DNA of 64,000 nucleotides from Dorea_A sp016295505. GTDB lineage: Bacteria > Bacillota > Clostridia > Lachnospirales > Lachnospiraceae. Shown in pieces: positions 26,017 to 34,427 of the stretch; position 1 is the stretch's first letter, and each line of letters begins with the position of its first letter. A program made the translations under genes and the position numbers. The notes below the pieces were generated by a model. That model was not told the origin of the DNA, searched no databases, and was given only the letters and a program-made list of their open reading frames with translations. The stretch lies in contig NZ_JBDOHS010000001.1 of assembly GCF_039832105.1 (NCBI RefSeq), positions 62,001 to 126,000 on the forward strand. The letters run 5' to 3'.

Positions 26017-26256
26017 TGCATCGAGTTACAACATATTTCTTAATTATATATGTATTTTTCCTTCCAAAATCATCCATATTCTCTGTTTTTGTCATCTAGT
26101 TACCAGTTTCTTACATTTTTTAGATGCATATTTCTACTCAAAATACCTTCTTCTGGCATATATGTGATCTGATTTTTTTAATTCTCGATGCAAACTCCTC
26201 TCTCCAATATAACTTTTCAGCATATATTTATCTGAATTTGTCAAATCCTCGATGCA
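26017..26256. repeat. CTCGATGCA repeats at 64-bp period in the spacer before tRNA-Leu
   Basis: The gene-free stretch 25924-26395 holds CTCGATGCA at 26184-26192 and 26248-26256, a decayed copy (TTAGATGCA) at 26120-26128, and an inverted copy TGCATCGAG at 26017-26025. The three direct copies are exactly 64 bp apart, and the tracts between them also resemble each other (GCATAT followed by ATCTGA). This looks like a short, decayed tandem array. I see no reading frame. Confidence 0.55.
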
Positions 26257-26355
26257 AAACGATTTCTAAAACGAACACACTGCCTTCCTGAGATCTTCTT
26301 TTTTCGCTTCCGACTTTTTTTTGCGAGATTTTTTTAAATTTTTTCAAAAAAGTAT

Positions 26356-26384
26356 TTGCATTCTCGTGTATCCTGTGATAGAAT
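26356..26384 (+). promoter_or_regulatory. Promoter of tRNA-Leu
   Basis: TTGCAT (26356-26361) and TAGAAT (26379-26384) are spaced by 17 bp, 11 bp before the tRNA. Confidence 0.65.
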
Positions 26385-26395
26385 ATCTTTTGTCA

Positions 26396-26479
26396 GCGGA
26401 GATGGCGGAATGGCAGACGCGCTAGATTCAGGTTCTAGTGGGAGTTAGTCCTGTGAGGGTTCAAGTCCCTTTCTCCGCA
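26396..26479 (+). tRNA. tRNA-Leu, anticodon CAG
   Basis: The 84-nt gene has a 7-bp acceptor stem GCGGAGA/TCTCCGC, an anticodon stem CTAGA/TCTAG around the loop TTCAGGT with anticodon CAG, a long variable arm as expected for leucine tRNAs, and GGTTCAAGTCC in the T arm. CCA is not encoded. Confidence 0.93.
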
Positions 26480-26483
26480 TCAC

Positions 26484-26511
26484 AAAAGCCCTTGAAATTC
26501 AAGGGCTTTTT
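26484..26511 (+). terminator. Terminator of tRNA-Leu
   Basis: AAAAGCCCTTGAA pairs with TTCAAGGGCTTTT around a single central A, and the T-tract follows directly. Confidence 0.85.
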
Positions 26512-26589
26512 CATTTTGTCTAAAGTTCGCACCGTATCCTGTTATCTTCCTTACGGCAACAAATAAAGCAGTGTCAATCATTCATTTTC

Positions 26590-26630
26590 AAAGCCCTGGC
26601 AGACTGATCACTCAATCTGCCGGGGCTTTT
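26590..26630. terminator. Hairpin downstream of the surface-protein gene
   Basis: AAAGCCC-TGGCAGA pairs with TCTGCC-GGGGCTTT around a 12-nt loop. It ends ten bases beyond the surface-protein stop codon. The T-tract is better on the plus strand. Confidence 0.6.
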
Positions 26631-26640
26631 TATGTATCAT

Positions 26641-29600
26641 CTACTGTTTTGTTTTCCCCGGAACCCATTTTCCGTTTGCGTCTACATAATATCTGTCGTT
26701 GTCGACCCATTCATCTGTAGCCATTACTCCGTCGGACTTCAGATAATAATTGCCAACCCACTGGTTCGTGACTTTCTTTCCTCCTGAAGTGAAATAATAA
26801 TATTTTCCGCCAATGGACAACCAACCGGTCGCCATCGCTCCGGTACTCATGAAGTAATAAGTATCATCCAGCCATTCATTCGCATACATGATGCCAGTTG
26901 CCGGTGCAAAATAATACCAGGTGCTTCCGGACTGCAGCCAGCCGGTCGCCTTTGCTCCTGAACTCTTGAAATAATACCAGTTCTCGTCCAGTTGCAGCCA
27001 ACCTGTCGTCATCACGCCGTCGCCCTTCAGATAGTAGGTATCCTGATACCATTCATTCTCCAGCATCGCTCCGGTCTCTGAATCCATATAGTACCACTTA
27101 CCTGCGGACTGCAGCCAGCCGCTTGCTCTGACACCGCTGCTGTTCAGGTAATACCATTTACCGGAGAGATCCAGCCAGCCGGTCGCCATAGCTCCGCCAC
27201 TCTTCAGATAATAATACTTGCCATCCAGCTTCAGCCACTGATTCTCATACATCATTCCTGTCGCCGGATCAAAATAGTACCACGTATTCTTAATCTTATT
27301 CCATCCGGTCACACGATAACCGGATGCATCGAAATAATACCATTGTTCGTCAATCTTCTTCCAGCAGCTCACCGGATAGGTTCCATCCGTACAAAGGAAC
27401 CACCAGCCTTTGGAATTGGACTTCCATTCACCCAGAGGCAGTTTCGGAATGCTCTGGATCTCTTCGTCTCCACACTTGCTGCATACACGCTTCTTACATC
27501 CTTCTTCTGAAGTCGTCGCTTCTTTTACCGTCTGCCATTCTCCATATGTATGTCCCGCTGCAGGGATTACTCGTGCACTATCTTCTTTTACTGCATCACA
27601 GGTGCTGCAATGAATACTTTCACTTCCTGCTTCTGTACATGTTGCTTCTTTCTCTACTGTATAGTCTGTATTCCAGGTGTGACCCTTGGCCGGGATCTCT
27701 TCCGTCCTGGTCGTTCCGCACACTGTACAAGTATAGGTCGTTTCTCCGGTTTCCGTACACGTTGCTTCCGTTGTCACCTTTCCTTCATCCCAGCTGTGAC
27801 CCTTCGCCGGTATCTCTCGTGCACTATCCTCTTTTACTGCATCGCAGATACTGCAATGAATACTTTCACTTCCTGCTTCTGTACATGTTGCTTCTTTGTC
27901 CACTGTATAGTCTGTATTCCAGGTATGGCCCTTTGCCGGGATCTCTTCCGTCCTGGTTGTTCCGCACACTGTACAAGTATAGGTCGTTTCGCCGATTGCC
28001 GTACACGTTGCTTCCGTTGTCACCTTTCCTCCATCCCAGCTGTGTCCCTTCGCCGGTATCTCTCGTGCACTATCCTCTTTTACTGCATCGCAGATACTGC
28101 AATGAATACTTTCACTTCCTGCTTCTGAACATGTTGCTTCTTTGTCCACTGTATAGTCTGTATTCCAGGTGTGACCCTTGGCCGAGATGACTTCCGTCCT
28201 GATCGTTCCACACACTGTACAGGTATAGGTCTTTTCGCCGGTTGCCGTACATGTTGCTTCCGTTGTCACTTTTCCTTCATCCCAGCTGTGACCCTTCGCC
28301 GGGATCTCTCGTGCACTCTCCTCTTTTACTGCATCGCAGATACTGCAATGAATACTTTCACTTCCTGCTTCTGTACATGTTGCTTCTTTATCCACTGTAT
28401 AGTCTGTATTCCAGGTATGACCCTTGGCCGGGATCTCTTCCGTCCTGGTTGTTCCGCACACTGTACAAGTATATGTAGTTTCCCCGGTTTCCGTACACGT
28501 TGCTTCCGTTGTCACTTTTCCTTCATCCCAGCTGTGGCCCTTAGCAGGAACCTCGCGTGCACTATCCTCTTTTACTGCATCACAGACACTGCAATGAATA
28601 CTTTCACTTCCTGCTTCTGTACACGTTGCTTCTTTGTCCACTGTATAGTCTGTATTCCAGGTATGGCCCTTTGCCGGTATCTCTCGTGTACTATCCTCTT
28701 TTACTTCATCGCAGACACTGCAATGAATACTTTCACTTCCGATTTCTGTGCAGGTTGCCTCTTTATCTACTGTATAATCTTCATCCCATGTATGGCCCTT
28801 TTCCGGAATCACTTCCGTCTTTGTACCTTCACAAACAGTACATATATACAGCTCCTCTCCTGCTTCTGTACACGTTGCTTCTGTGATTACCTCTCCTTCA
28901 TCCCAGACATGATCACAGATGTACACTTCAAATTCCCTGTTATATTTTTCTGCATATTCCTGCGCTGTCGTATTCTCAAAACCATAGATCCGCTCAAAAG
29001 GAAGCGTATTTTGACTATCCGCAATCGTACATTCCTTATTAATCACAACTGCAGAAGTCAATCCTTTACAATTATAAAATGCATTTAGACCAATGTACTT
29101 CACATTTTTTGACAGGAACACACTTCCTGACAAATTACTACATCCATTGAAAGCTCCATTTCCAATAAATGTAACACTTAACGGAAGAACCAATTCCCCA
29201 TCAAATCCGCTACACCCTCTAAAAGTATTTTCTTCAATTCTTGTAATACCTTCAGGAATTACCAACTGGCCGGAAAGTTTTGAACAGTTGCTGAAAGCTG
29301 CAGTGCCGATACTCGACAGGCCCTCTGGCAGTACCAGCTTTCCATTAAATCCACTACATCCCGAAAACACGCTATCTTCAATTCTAGTCAGATGCTCCGG
29401 CAATACCAGATCACCGCTAAAATACTTACAAGACATGAATGCTCCGCTTCCGATAGAGGTCAAACTATCCGGCAATCCTAAAGTTCCGGTAAAATTACAA
29501 TTATTAAACGCTGAATTTCCTATCGTTTCAAGCTTTGCCGGCAATACCAGGTTCCCGGTAAAACCACTGCATAAACTAAACGCTTCATTTCCTATCGTCC

Positions 29601-30888
29601 TCAAATTCTCTGAAAGTCTTAATTCTGTAAACTTGTTGCAGCCAAAAAACGCTTGTGCTCCAATCGTTTCCACTTTCGCAGGTATAACCAGACTTCCTGT
29701 AAAACCATTGCAGGCCCCAAAAGCATCACGCTCTATGGATGTTAAGTTTTCCGACAATTGAAGCTCGGTAAATTGTTTACATCCATAAAAGGTACTTTCC
29801 TCAATTTTCATTATGCCTTCTGGTATAATCAGTTTCCCAGTAAAGCCTTCGCAATAACTAAACGCGCTTTTCCCAATATTCTTCAATCCTTCCGGCAATA
29901 CCAGACTTCCTGTAAATCCACTACATCCCAAAAAAGCAGACTCCCCGATGGATGATATATTTTCTGACAGTTGAAGGCCTGTAAAGTTCTTACAATCACA
30001 GAATGTATATTCTTCAATTTTCGTTATCTCTTTCGGTATGATCAATTTTCCGGTAAAGCCTTCACACTGATAAAAAGCCCAACTACCAATACTCTTTAAC
30101 CCCTCCGGCAATGCCAGGTCACCGGTAAATCCACTACATCCCAAAAAAGCAGACTTCCCGATGGATGATATATTTTCTGACAGTTGAAGGCCTGTAAAGT
30201 TCTTACAATCACAAAATGTATATTCTTCAATTTTCGTTATTTCTTCCGGTATGATCAATTTTCCGGTAAATCCTTCACACTGATAAAAAGCCCAACTACC
30301 AATACTCTTTAACCCCTCCGGCAATGCCAGGTCACCGGTAAATCCACTACATCCCCTGAAAGCAGAAGAACCGATTTCTGTGACACTGTCCGGTATGATT
30401 AATTCTCCGGCAAGTCCTGTAAACTGATAAAAGGCCCTGTTACTGATGCAGGTGATTCCTTGCTGGATCTCCAGTTTTTCCAGACTCTCTTTGTAGTTAT
30501 TCCATGGCGCATTTCCATAATAATCTTTCATGGCACCATTTCCGCTGATCACCAGAGTATCCCCCGTCTCGTCAGCGTTACTGTCCAGCACCGTCCATAC
30601 CACATTATCCTCCGTAGTAGCTCCACAGTTTCCACTTTCGATAACAATACTTTCTTCTTCGGCTTCCAAAACAATCTCTTCCTCAACCTCTTCGGTTCTT
30701 TCGATACTGTCTTCTTCGGCCGTCTGCTCCTCAGTAATCTGTTCTTCTACGATCTGCTCTCCTGCGCTAACGACTGCCATCTGTTCGGATTCCGCATCAG
30801 CGGCATAAGCTAACAGCATCGTATTGGGAATCACTGAATTGACAGTCAGTATCCCCACACCTAACAATGCAATCCATTTTTTTCTCAT
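26641..30888 (-). CDS. Giant secreted surface protein: BspA-type leucine-rich repeats, GHxW/Cys repeats, choline-binding-type repeats
   Basis: The 1415-residue protein starts at the ATG at 30888 behind AAAGGAGAGG and has a signal peptide (RKKWIALLGVGILTVNSVIP, cleavage near AYAADA). A Glu-rich spacer (about 40-85) precedes a BspA/Treponema-type leucine-rich region (about 120-650) with many AF..C..F.G.L.LPE..  units. Residues about 655-1150 hold 12 units of GHxW...EATCTE.G...C..C, partly as an 82-residue super-repeat. The last 260 residues are about ten aromatic cell-wall-binding repeats (GWxxxxGxWYYF type) that bind teichoic-acid choline or other wall polymers in homologues. It has no LPxTG. 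It probably adheres to host or microbial surfaces. It forms its own transcription unit. Confidence 0.9.
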   Translation of the reverse strand: MRKKWIALLGVGILTVNSVIPNTMLLAYAADAESEQMAVVSAGEQIVEEQITEEQTAEEDSIERTEEVEEEIVLEAEEESIVIESGNCGATTEDNVVWTVLDSNADETGDTLVISGNGAMKDYYGNAPWNNYKESLEKLEIQQGITCISNRAFYQFTGLAGELIIPDSVTEIGSSAFRGCSGFTGDLALPEGLKSIGSWAFYQCEGFTGKLIIPEEITKIEEYTFCDCKNFTGLQLSENISSIGKSAFLGCSGFTGDLALPEGLKSIGSWAFYQCEGFTGKLIIPKEITKIEEYTFCDCKNFTGLQLSENISSIGESAFLGCSGFTGSLVLPEGLKNIGKSAFSYCEGFTGKLIIPEGIMKIEESTFYGCKQFTELQLSENLTSIERDAFGACNGFTGSLVIPAKVETIGAQAFFGCNKFTELRLSENLRTIGNEAFSLCSGFTGNLVLPAKLETIGNSAFNNCNFTGTLGLPDSLTSIGSGAFMSCKYFSGDLVLPEHLTRIEDSVFSGCSGFNGKLVLPEGLSSIGTAAFSNCSKLSGQLVIPEGITRIEENTFRGCSGFDGELVLPLSVTFIGNGAFNGCSNLSGSVFLSKNVKYIGLNAFYNCKGLTSAVVINKECTIADSQNTLPFERIYGFENTTAQEYAEKYNREFEVYICDHVWDEGEVITEATCTEAGEELYICTVCEGTKTEVIPEKGHTWDEDYTVDKEATCTEIGSESIHCSVCDEVKEDSTREIPAKGHTWNTDYTVDKEATCTEAGSESIHCSVCDAVKEDSAREVPAKGHSWDEGKVTTEATCTETGETTYTCTVCGTTRTEEIPAKGHTWNTDYTVDKEATCTEAGSESIHCSICDAVKEESAREIPAKGHSWDEGKVTTEATCTATGEKTYTCTVCGTIRTEVISAKGHTWNTDYTVDKEATCSEAGSESIHCSICDAVKEDSAREIPAKGHSWDGGKVTTEATCTAIGETTYTCTVCGTTRTEEIPAKGHTWNTDYTVDKEATCTEAGSESIHCSICDAVKEDSAREIPAKGHSWDEGKVTTEATCTETGETTYTCTVCGTTRTEEIPAKGHTWNTDYTVEKEATCTEAGSESIHCSTCDAVKEDSARVIPAAGHTYGEWQTVKEATTSEEGCKKRVCSKCGDEEIQSIPKLPLGEWKSNSKGWWFLCTDGTYPVSCWKKIDEQWYYFDASGYRVTGWNKIKNTWYYFDPATGMMYENQWLKLDGKYYYLKSGGAMATGWLDLSGKWYYLNSSGVRASGWLQSAGKWYYMDSETGAMLENEWYQDTYYLKGDGVMTTGWLQLDENWYYFKSSGAKATGWLQSGSTWYYFAPATGIMYANEWLDDTYYFMSTGAMATGWLSIGGKYYYFTSGGKKVTNQWVGNYYLKSDGVMATDEWVDNDRYYVDANGKWVPGKTKQ
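27685..28668 (-). repeat. Four tandem copies of a 246-bp (82-codon) super-repeat inside the surface-protein gene
   Basis: Each copy encodes a 43-residue unit (GHTWNTDYTVDKEATC...) and a 39-residue unit (GHSWDEGKVTTEATC...). Matching words recur at 27811, 28057 and 28303, exactly 246 bp apart. The near identity of copies points to recent unequal exchange; copy number may vary between strains. Confidence 0.9.
29912..30337 (-). repeat. 213-bp direct duplication in the leucine-rich region
   Basis: Two adjacent copies, about 29912-30124 and 30125-30337, are almost identical at DNA level; the word GATGATATAT occurs at 29951 and 30164. Each encodes a 71-residue block from LALPEGLKSIG to FLGCSGFTG. 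This indicates a recent in-frame duplication of three repeat units. Confidence 0.88.
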
Positions 30889-31033
30889 CAATACAATCCC
30901 TCTCCTTTGTATACCAATTTTCCTGTCACTGAAACGCACAAAACAGTTTTTATTCCAGTAACTATATTCTATCATATATGGAAGAAAATTCCGATACTAT
31001 ATTATACTTTCCTCAATTTCATAAAAAAAATAA

Positions 31034-31067
31034 CACGACTGCTACTCCGTAAGGGGCAACAGCCGTG
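31034..31067 (-). terminator. Terminator following a gene remnant
   Basis: CACG-CTG pairs with CAG-CGTG, with inner CTCC/GGGG pairing. Leftward it is followed by TTATTTTTTTTAT, a strong T-tract. It lies 8 bp beyond the stop codon of the remnant frame. Confidence 0.7.
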
Positions 31068-31074
31068 ACTATCT

Positions 31075-31206
31075 TTATCTCATACTTTTTATATATTCAG
31101 TAACGCCTTCACTGACTAACTGTTTGGAAAGTTCACCAATCTGCTCAAGGGTACATTCCTTTTGATGGTCATACCAGAAATGCTTCCATTGAGTTTTTTT
31201 GAAGAT
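31075..31206 (-). pseudogene. Possible 3' remnant of an unrecognised gene
   Basis: A 43-codon open stretch between in-frame stops encodes a plausible protein end with EQIGELSKQLVSEGVTEYIKSMR and then TAA, followed 8 bp later by a strong terminator. There is no start codon or ribosome site at its upstream end. Amino-acid composition (amphipathic helix) looks like real coding sequence. The parent family was not recognised. Confidence 0.35.
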
Positions 31207-31301
31207 TTACTGATTTTTTACGAAATTCTATAAAAATATGGTACACTGTCAAAAGGTAACTCTTGGATACCGGGAATCCAGAACTGGAGGTGCTTTATTC
31301 C

Positions 31302-31886
31302 ATGTATCACTACTATATGTTCCACAAACCTTTTGGCTGTGTCACCGCCCGCCGCGATGACCACTATCCGACGGTCATGGACTATTTTTCCGAACTTCAC
31401 AATGACAATCTGAATCCGGTAGGCCGCCTGGACCGCGAGACCACCGGTCTTCTTCTGATCACCGATGACGGCATGTGGAATCAGAAGCTTACCCACCCGG
31501 CTTATCACAAAGAAAAGACCTATGAATTTACGGTCCTCGGAGACCTGACCAAAGAGAGAATCCGCGCATTAGAAAACGGCGTCCTCTTAAAGGGCGCCGC
31601 CAGTCTTACTTCTCCTGCCCGGATCACAATTACCGGACATAATATTCTTTCTGATATTCTTCCTTCTCTTCACCCGGAAGTACAGGCATCCATCTCCTCC
31701 AATTTGCCGGATCATCCGGTCACCTTCGGAACCATCACAATCACCGAGGGGAAGAAACGCCAGATCCGCCGTATGATGAAGTCCGTTCATTGCTGTGTGA
31801 TTGAACTGAAACGCATCTCCATCGGCAGCATCTGTCTGGATCCTCAGTTAAAACCGGGCGAGTGGAAAGAATTCTTTCCTGACTGA
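31302..31886 (+). CDS. 16S rRNA pseudouridine synthase, RsuA/RluB family, without S4 domain
   Basis: The 194-residue enzyme isomerises uridine in rRNA. It contains YYMFHKPFGCVTARRD, the catalytic-aspartate motif VGRLDRETTGLLLITDDG, and ITEGKKRQIRRMM, all family hallmarks. RsuA proteins usually start with an S4 RNA-binding domain of about 60 residues, which is absent here. The ATG at 31302 has GGAGG 11 bp upstream; the TTG at 31263 is less likely. Its stop abuts the stop of the convergent lipoprotein gene with no bases between. Confidence 0.85.
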   Translation: MYHYYMFHKPFGCVTARRDDHYPTVMDYFSELHNDNLNPVGRLDRETTGLLLITDDGMWNQKLTHPAYHKEKTYEFTVLGDLTKERIRALENGVLLKGAASLTSPARITITGHNILSDILPSLHPEVQASISSNLPDHPVTFGTITITEGKKRQIRRMMKSVHCCVIELKRISIGSICLDPQLKPGEWKEFFPD

Positions 31887-32942
31887 TTATTTGGATGCTA
31901 CCTGAACACAGTGTTCTCTTACCCACTCTTTAACCAGGTTATTGAGAACAATATCCTTCAAATCTTCTTCTGAAGCTGCTTCCTTCAGAGAATCAACATC
32001 CGTATATCCGTACAGATCAGCCAGCTCTTTCAGTTCTTTTTCATAGGTTTCATCATCCATCTTGATCTTCTCTTTGTCAGCAATGGCTTCTGTTGCCATC
32101 TTCTGCTTAATATTTTCCTTTGCAACGTCTTCGACCTGCTGTTCAAAGTCCTCGACCGTTGTTCCCATCTGAGTTTCGATAAAGTCTTCATACTCCTGTC
32201 CATAATATTCAGCTGCTGTCTTATACTGTTCGATCAGTGAATCCGAGAACTCTTTCACTTCATCCTCCGGGTATTTTTTCACTTCCGTATTCTCCAGAAC
32301 CTTATCCCATGCTTCCTGTGTAAGAGAATCTTCGTAATTCTGCTCGTTGTCTTCTTCCAGCTGCTTCTTGACTTCTTCCTTATATTCCTTTACATTGGCA
32401 GACTCTTCAGACACCTGTTTTACAAAATCATCCGTCAGTTCCGGAACTTCCGTCTGAGCAATAGATTTTACAGTAATCGTAAATACAACATCTTTTCCAG
32501 CCAGATCTGTATTGCCATAATCATCCGGGAACTTTCCATTCCAGTCATAAGTCTCTCCAATCTCATGTCCGATCACGCTGTCTTCAAATCCGTCAATAAA
32601 CTGACCGGAGCCAATTTCCAGCGGATAATCTGTGGAAGATCCGCCGTCAAATTCCTCGCCATCCATCTTTCCTACAAAATCAATCGTAGCCGTATCTCCG
32701 CTTTCTACCGCACGGTCTGTGATCTCCTTCATAGTCGCATTAGACTGCAGAGTGGCATTGATCGTATTCTCTACATCTTCATCCGTAACCTCTTCCGGTT
32801 TTTCCACCTCTTCTACTTCTACACCCTTGTACATGCTGATCTTCAGTTCATCTGTTTCCAGACCCTTGCTTGCAGCACACCCGGACAGAAGCATGGAAGC
32901 TGCAAGAGCTCCTGTTAATATAGCTACAACTTTCTTTTTCAT
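31887..32942 (-). CDS. Trigger-factor-like peptidyl-prolyl isomerase lipoprotein
   Basis: The 351-residue protein has a lipoprotein signal (KKKVVAILTGALAASMLLSGC; lipobox LSGC, Cys about 22) and then a region like trigger factor: an FKBP-type isomerase domain (about 80-170, with SGDTATIDFVGKMDGEEFDGG and IGSGQFIDGFED) and a helical C-terminal chaperone arm rich in Lys and Glu. The N-terminal ribosome-binding domain of trigger factor is missing. It is therefore expected to fold proteins outside the membrane, like PrsA, rather than at the ribosome. The ATG at 32942 gives the canonical signal peptide start. Confidence 0.88.
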   Translation of the reverse strand: MKKKVVAILTGALAASMLLSGCAASKGLETDELKISMYKGVEVEEVEKPEEVTDEDVENTINATLQSNATMKEITDRAVESGDTATIDFVGKMDGEEFDGGSSTDYPLEIGSGQFIDGFEDSVIGHEIGETYDWNGKFPDDYGNTDLAGKDVVFTITVKSIAQTEVPELTDDFVKQVSEESANVKEYKEEVKKQLEEDNEQNYEDSLTQEAWDKVLENTEVKKYPEDEVKEFSDSLIEQYKTAAEYYGQEYEDFIETQMGTTVEDFEQQVEDVAKENIKQKMATEAIADKEKIKMDDETYEKELKELADLYGYTDVDSLKEAASEEDLKDIVLNNLVKEWVREHCVQVASK

Positions 32943-33073
32943 ATCACACCTCATTATATCTTAATTTATTAATTGCAGGCTGTACCTTCATCAGACTACC
33001 ATTATGTTATAGCACATTCCGTTTCACATTCAAAGCTTTTTCACACATATTTCACTCTTTTATTCTCCGAACT

Positions 33074-34285
33074 CTATAACAAGGGAGAAAACAGACGACA
33101 TACATATTCCAGCAAATGAGCCCTGACAGAACGACTACGATACATGATCTCTGACATCCTTGTACACTGCCTGCTGTCTGCCCGAAAGATTCTTTCACAT
33201 GCTTCGGCTGTTTCCGAATCAAAGATCAGGGCATTCACTTCGCAATTCAGATGAAAGCTCCGCATATCCATATTCGCACTTCCAATACATGTCACTTTTT
33301 TGTCCACACACATACACTTTGCATGCAGGAACCCCTTCTCGTATCTGTAACAGACCGCTCCGTACTTCACCATCTCTTCTATATAAGAGCTTGTTGCACG
33401 ATATACGATCGGATGATCCGGTTTGCACGGATACATAATACAGACGGATATACCACTTTCAAGAGCCTGAAGTAAAGCTTCCCGAATCTTCCTGTCCGGC
33501 ACAAAATAAGGAGTCTGGATCAGAATTTCCTTCCTTGCATGCCGGATCAGATACAGATAATTATCACGAATCAGGGGGCGGAGTGAATCCGGTCCTCCGG
33601 ATATGATCTGGACTGCCTTATCTCCGGGGCCATGATTCTGTATGGATTGAGCATTCGTATTTTTCAGGATCAGCTCCTGACCCGTCGCATAATACCAGTC
33701 ACGAAAAAAACGCAGCAGCAGGGTGATAACCGCGCTTCCCTCTATCCGGATATGCGTATCCCTCCAGTATCCGAATCTCCGATCATAGCCCAGATACTCC
33801 TTTCCGATATTATATCCGCCAAGGAATCCAATCTTTCCGTCAATCACTGCTATCTTGCGGTGATTCCTGCAGTTGGCCCATCTTCCGGAAAGCATCATTC
33901 CGAGACTTCTTCGTGTTCCGCCGCATATATTGCCATCTGTCTTTGCTACATATATTCCCTTTTTGCGAAGCATGTTCCATCTGCCTGCACAGACATTCCG
34001 ACACCCCAGTCCATCATACAGTATCCTGACTTCCACTCCCTGTCCGGCCTTTTTTCTCAGCACTTTTTCCATCCTTTTCCACACCGGATCCTCCCGGATG
34101 ATATAATACTGCAGATAGATGGAAGATCTTGCCTTCTTCATCTCTGCAATCAGTGCATGAAACAGTTCTCTGCCATCAGTATAGATCTGCACCTCATTAT
34201 CATCTGTCAGTACGGCATCTCCCATTCTGCGATTGCAGCGTATTAATCCTTGATACACTCCAAACTCTGACTCCCAGTTCCCCAT
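33074..34285 (-). CDS. Phospholipase D-family protein, cardiolipin-synthase-like
   Basis: The 403-residue protein has two HKD motifs, HRKIAVIDGKIGFLGGYN (about residue 142) and HAKCMCVDKKVTCIGSAN (about residue 320), which form the active site of the family. Cardiolipin synthases condense two phosphatidylglycerols. The usual pair of N-terminal transmembrane helices is absent here: the protein opens with a soluble sequence (MGNWESEFGVYQG). It could be a soluble or peripheral cardiolipin synthase or another phosphatidyltransferase. It is monocistronic. Confidence 0.8.
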   Translation of the reverse strand: MGNWESEFGVYQGLIRCNRRMGDAVLTDDNEVQIYTDGRELFHALIAEMKKARSSIYLQYYIIREDPVWKRMEKVLRKKAGQGVEVRILYDGLGCRNVCAGRWNMLRKKGIYVAKTDGNICGGTRRSLGMMLSGRWANCRNHRKIAVIDGKIGFLGGYNIGKEYLGYDRRFGYWRDTHIRIEGSAVITLLLRFFRDWYYATGQELILKNTNAQSIQNHGPGDKAVQIISGGPDSLRPLIRDNYLYLIRHARKEILIQTPYFVPDRKIREALLQALESGISVCIMYPCKPDHPIVYRATSSYIEEMVKYGAVCYRYEKGFLHAKCMCVDKKVTCIGSANMDMRSFHLNCEVNALIFDSETAEACERIFRADSRQCTRMSEIMYRSRSVRAHLLEYVCRLFSPLL

Positions 34286-34363
34286 ATCATTCCACCTGTC
34301 TGTTCCCTTTTGCCTCTATTATTCCTTTCTTTTCAGAAAACTAATCGAAAATCTTTGGAGCTC

Positions 34364-34392
34364 TTGCACTTGCCCTTAAAGAATGTTACAAT
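34364..34392 (+). promoter_or_regulatory. Promoter of the 146-residue membrane-anchored protein gene
   Basis: TTGCAC (34364-34369) and TACAAT (34387-34392) are spaced by 17 bp. Confidence 0.6.
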
Positions 34393-34427
34393 ATACGTCA
34401 TGAAAACAGATTTTTAGGAGGTACATT

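Noticed and set aside
26396..26640. Integration site of a mobile element at tRNA-Leu
   Set aside because: No integrase gene and no direct repeat of the tRNA 3' end were found in the neighbourhood.
27685..28668. CRISPR-like regular repeats
   Set aside because: The repeats are 246 bp, lie within one open frame and encode protein repeats; there are no short repeats with unique spacers and no cas genes.
27324..29088. Long plus-strand open frames opposite the surface-protein gene
   Set aside because: They are mirror images of the repeat region and carry low-complexity Leu/Cys/Phe runs; the minus frame has signal peptide and known repeats.
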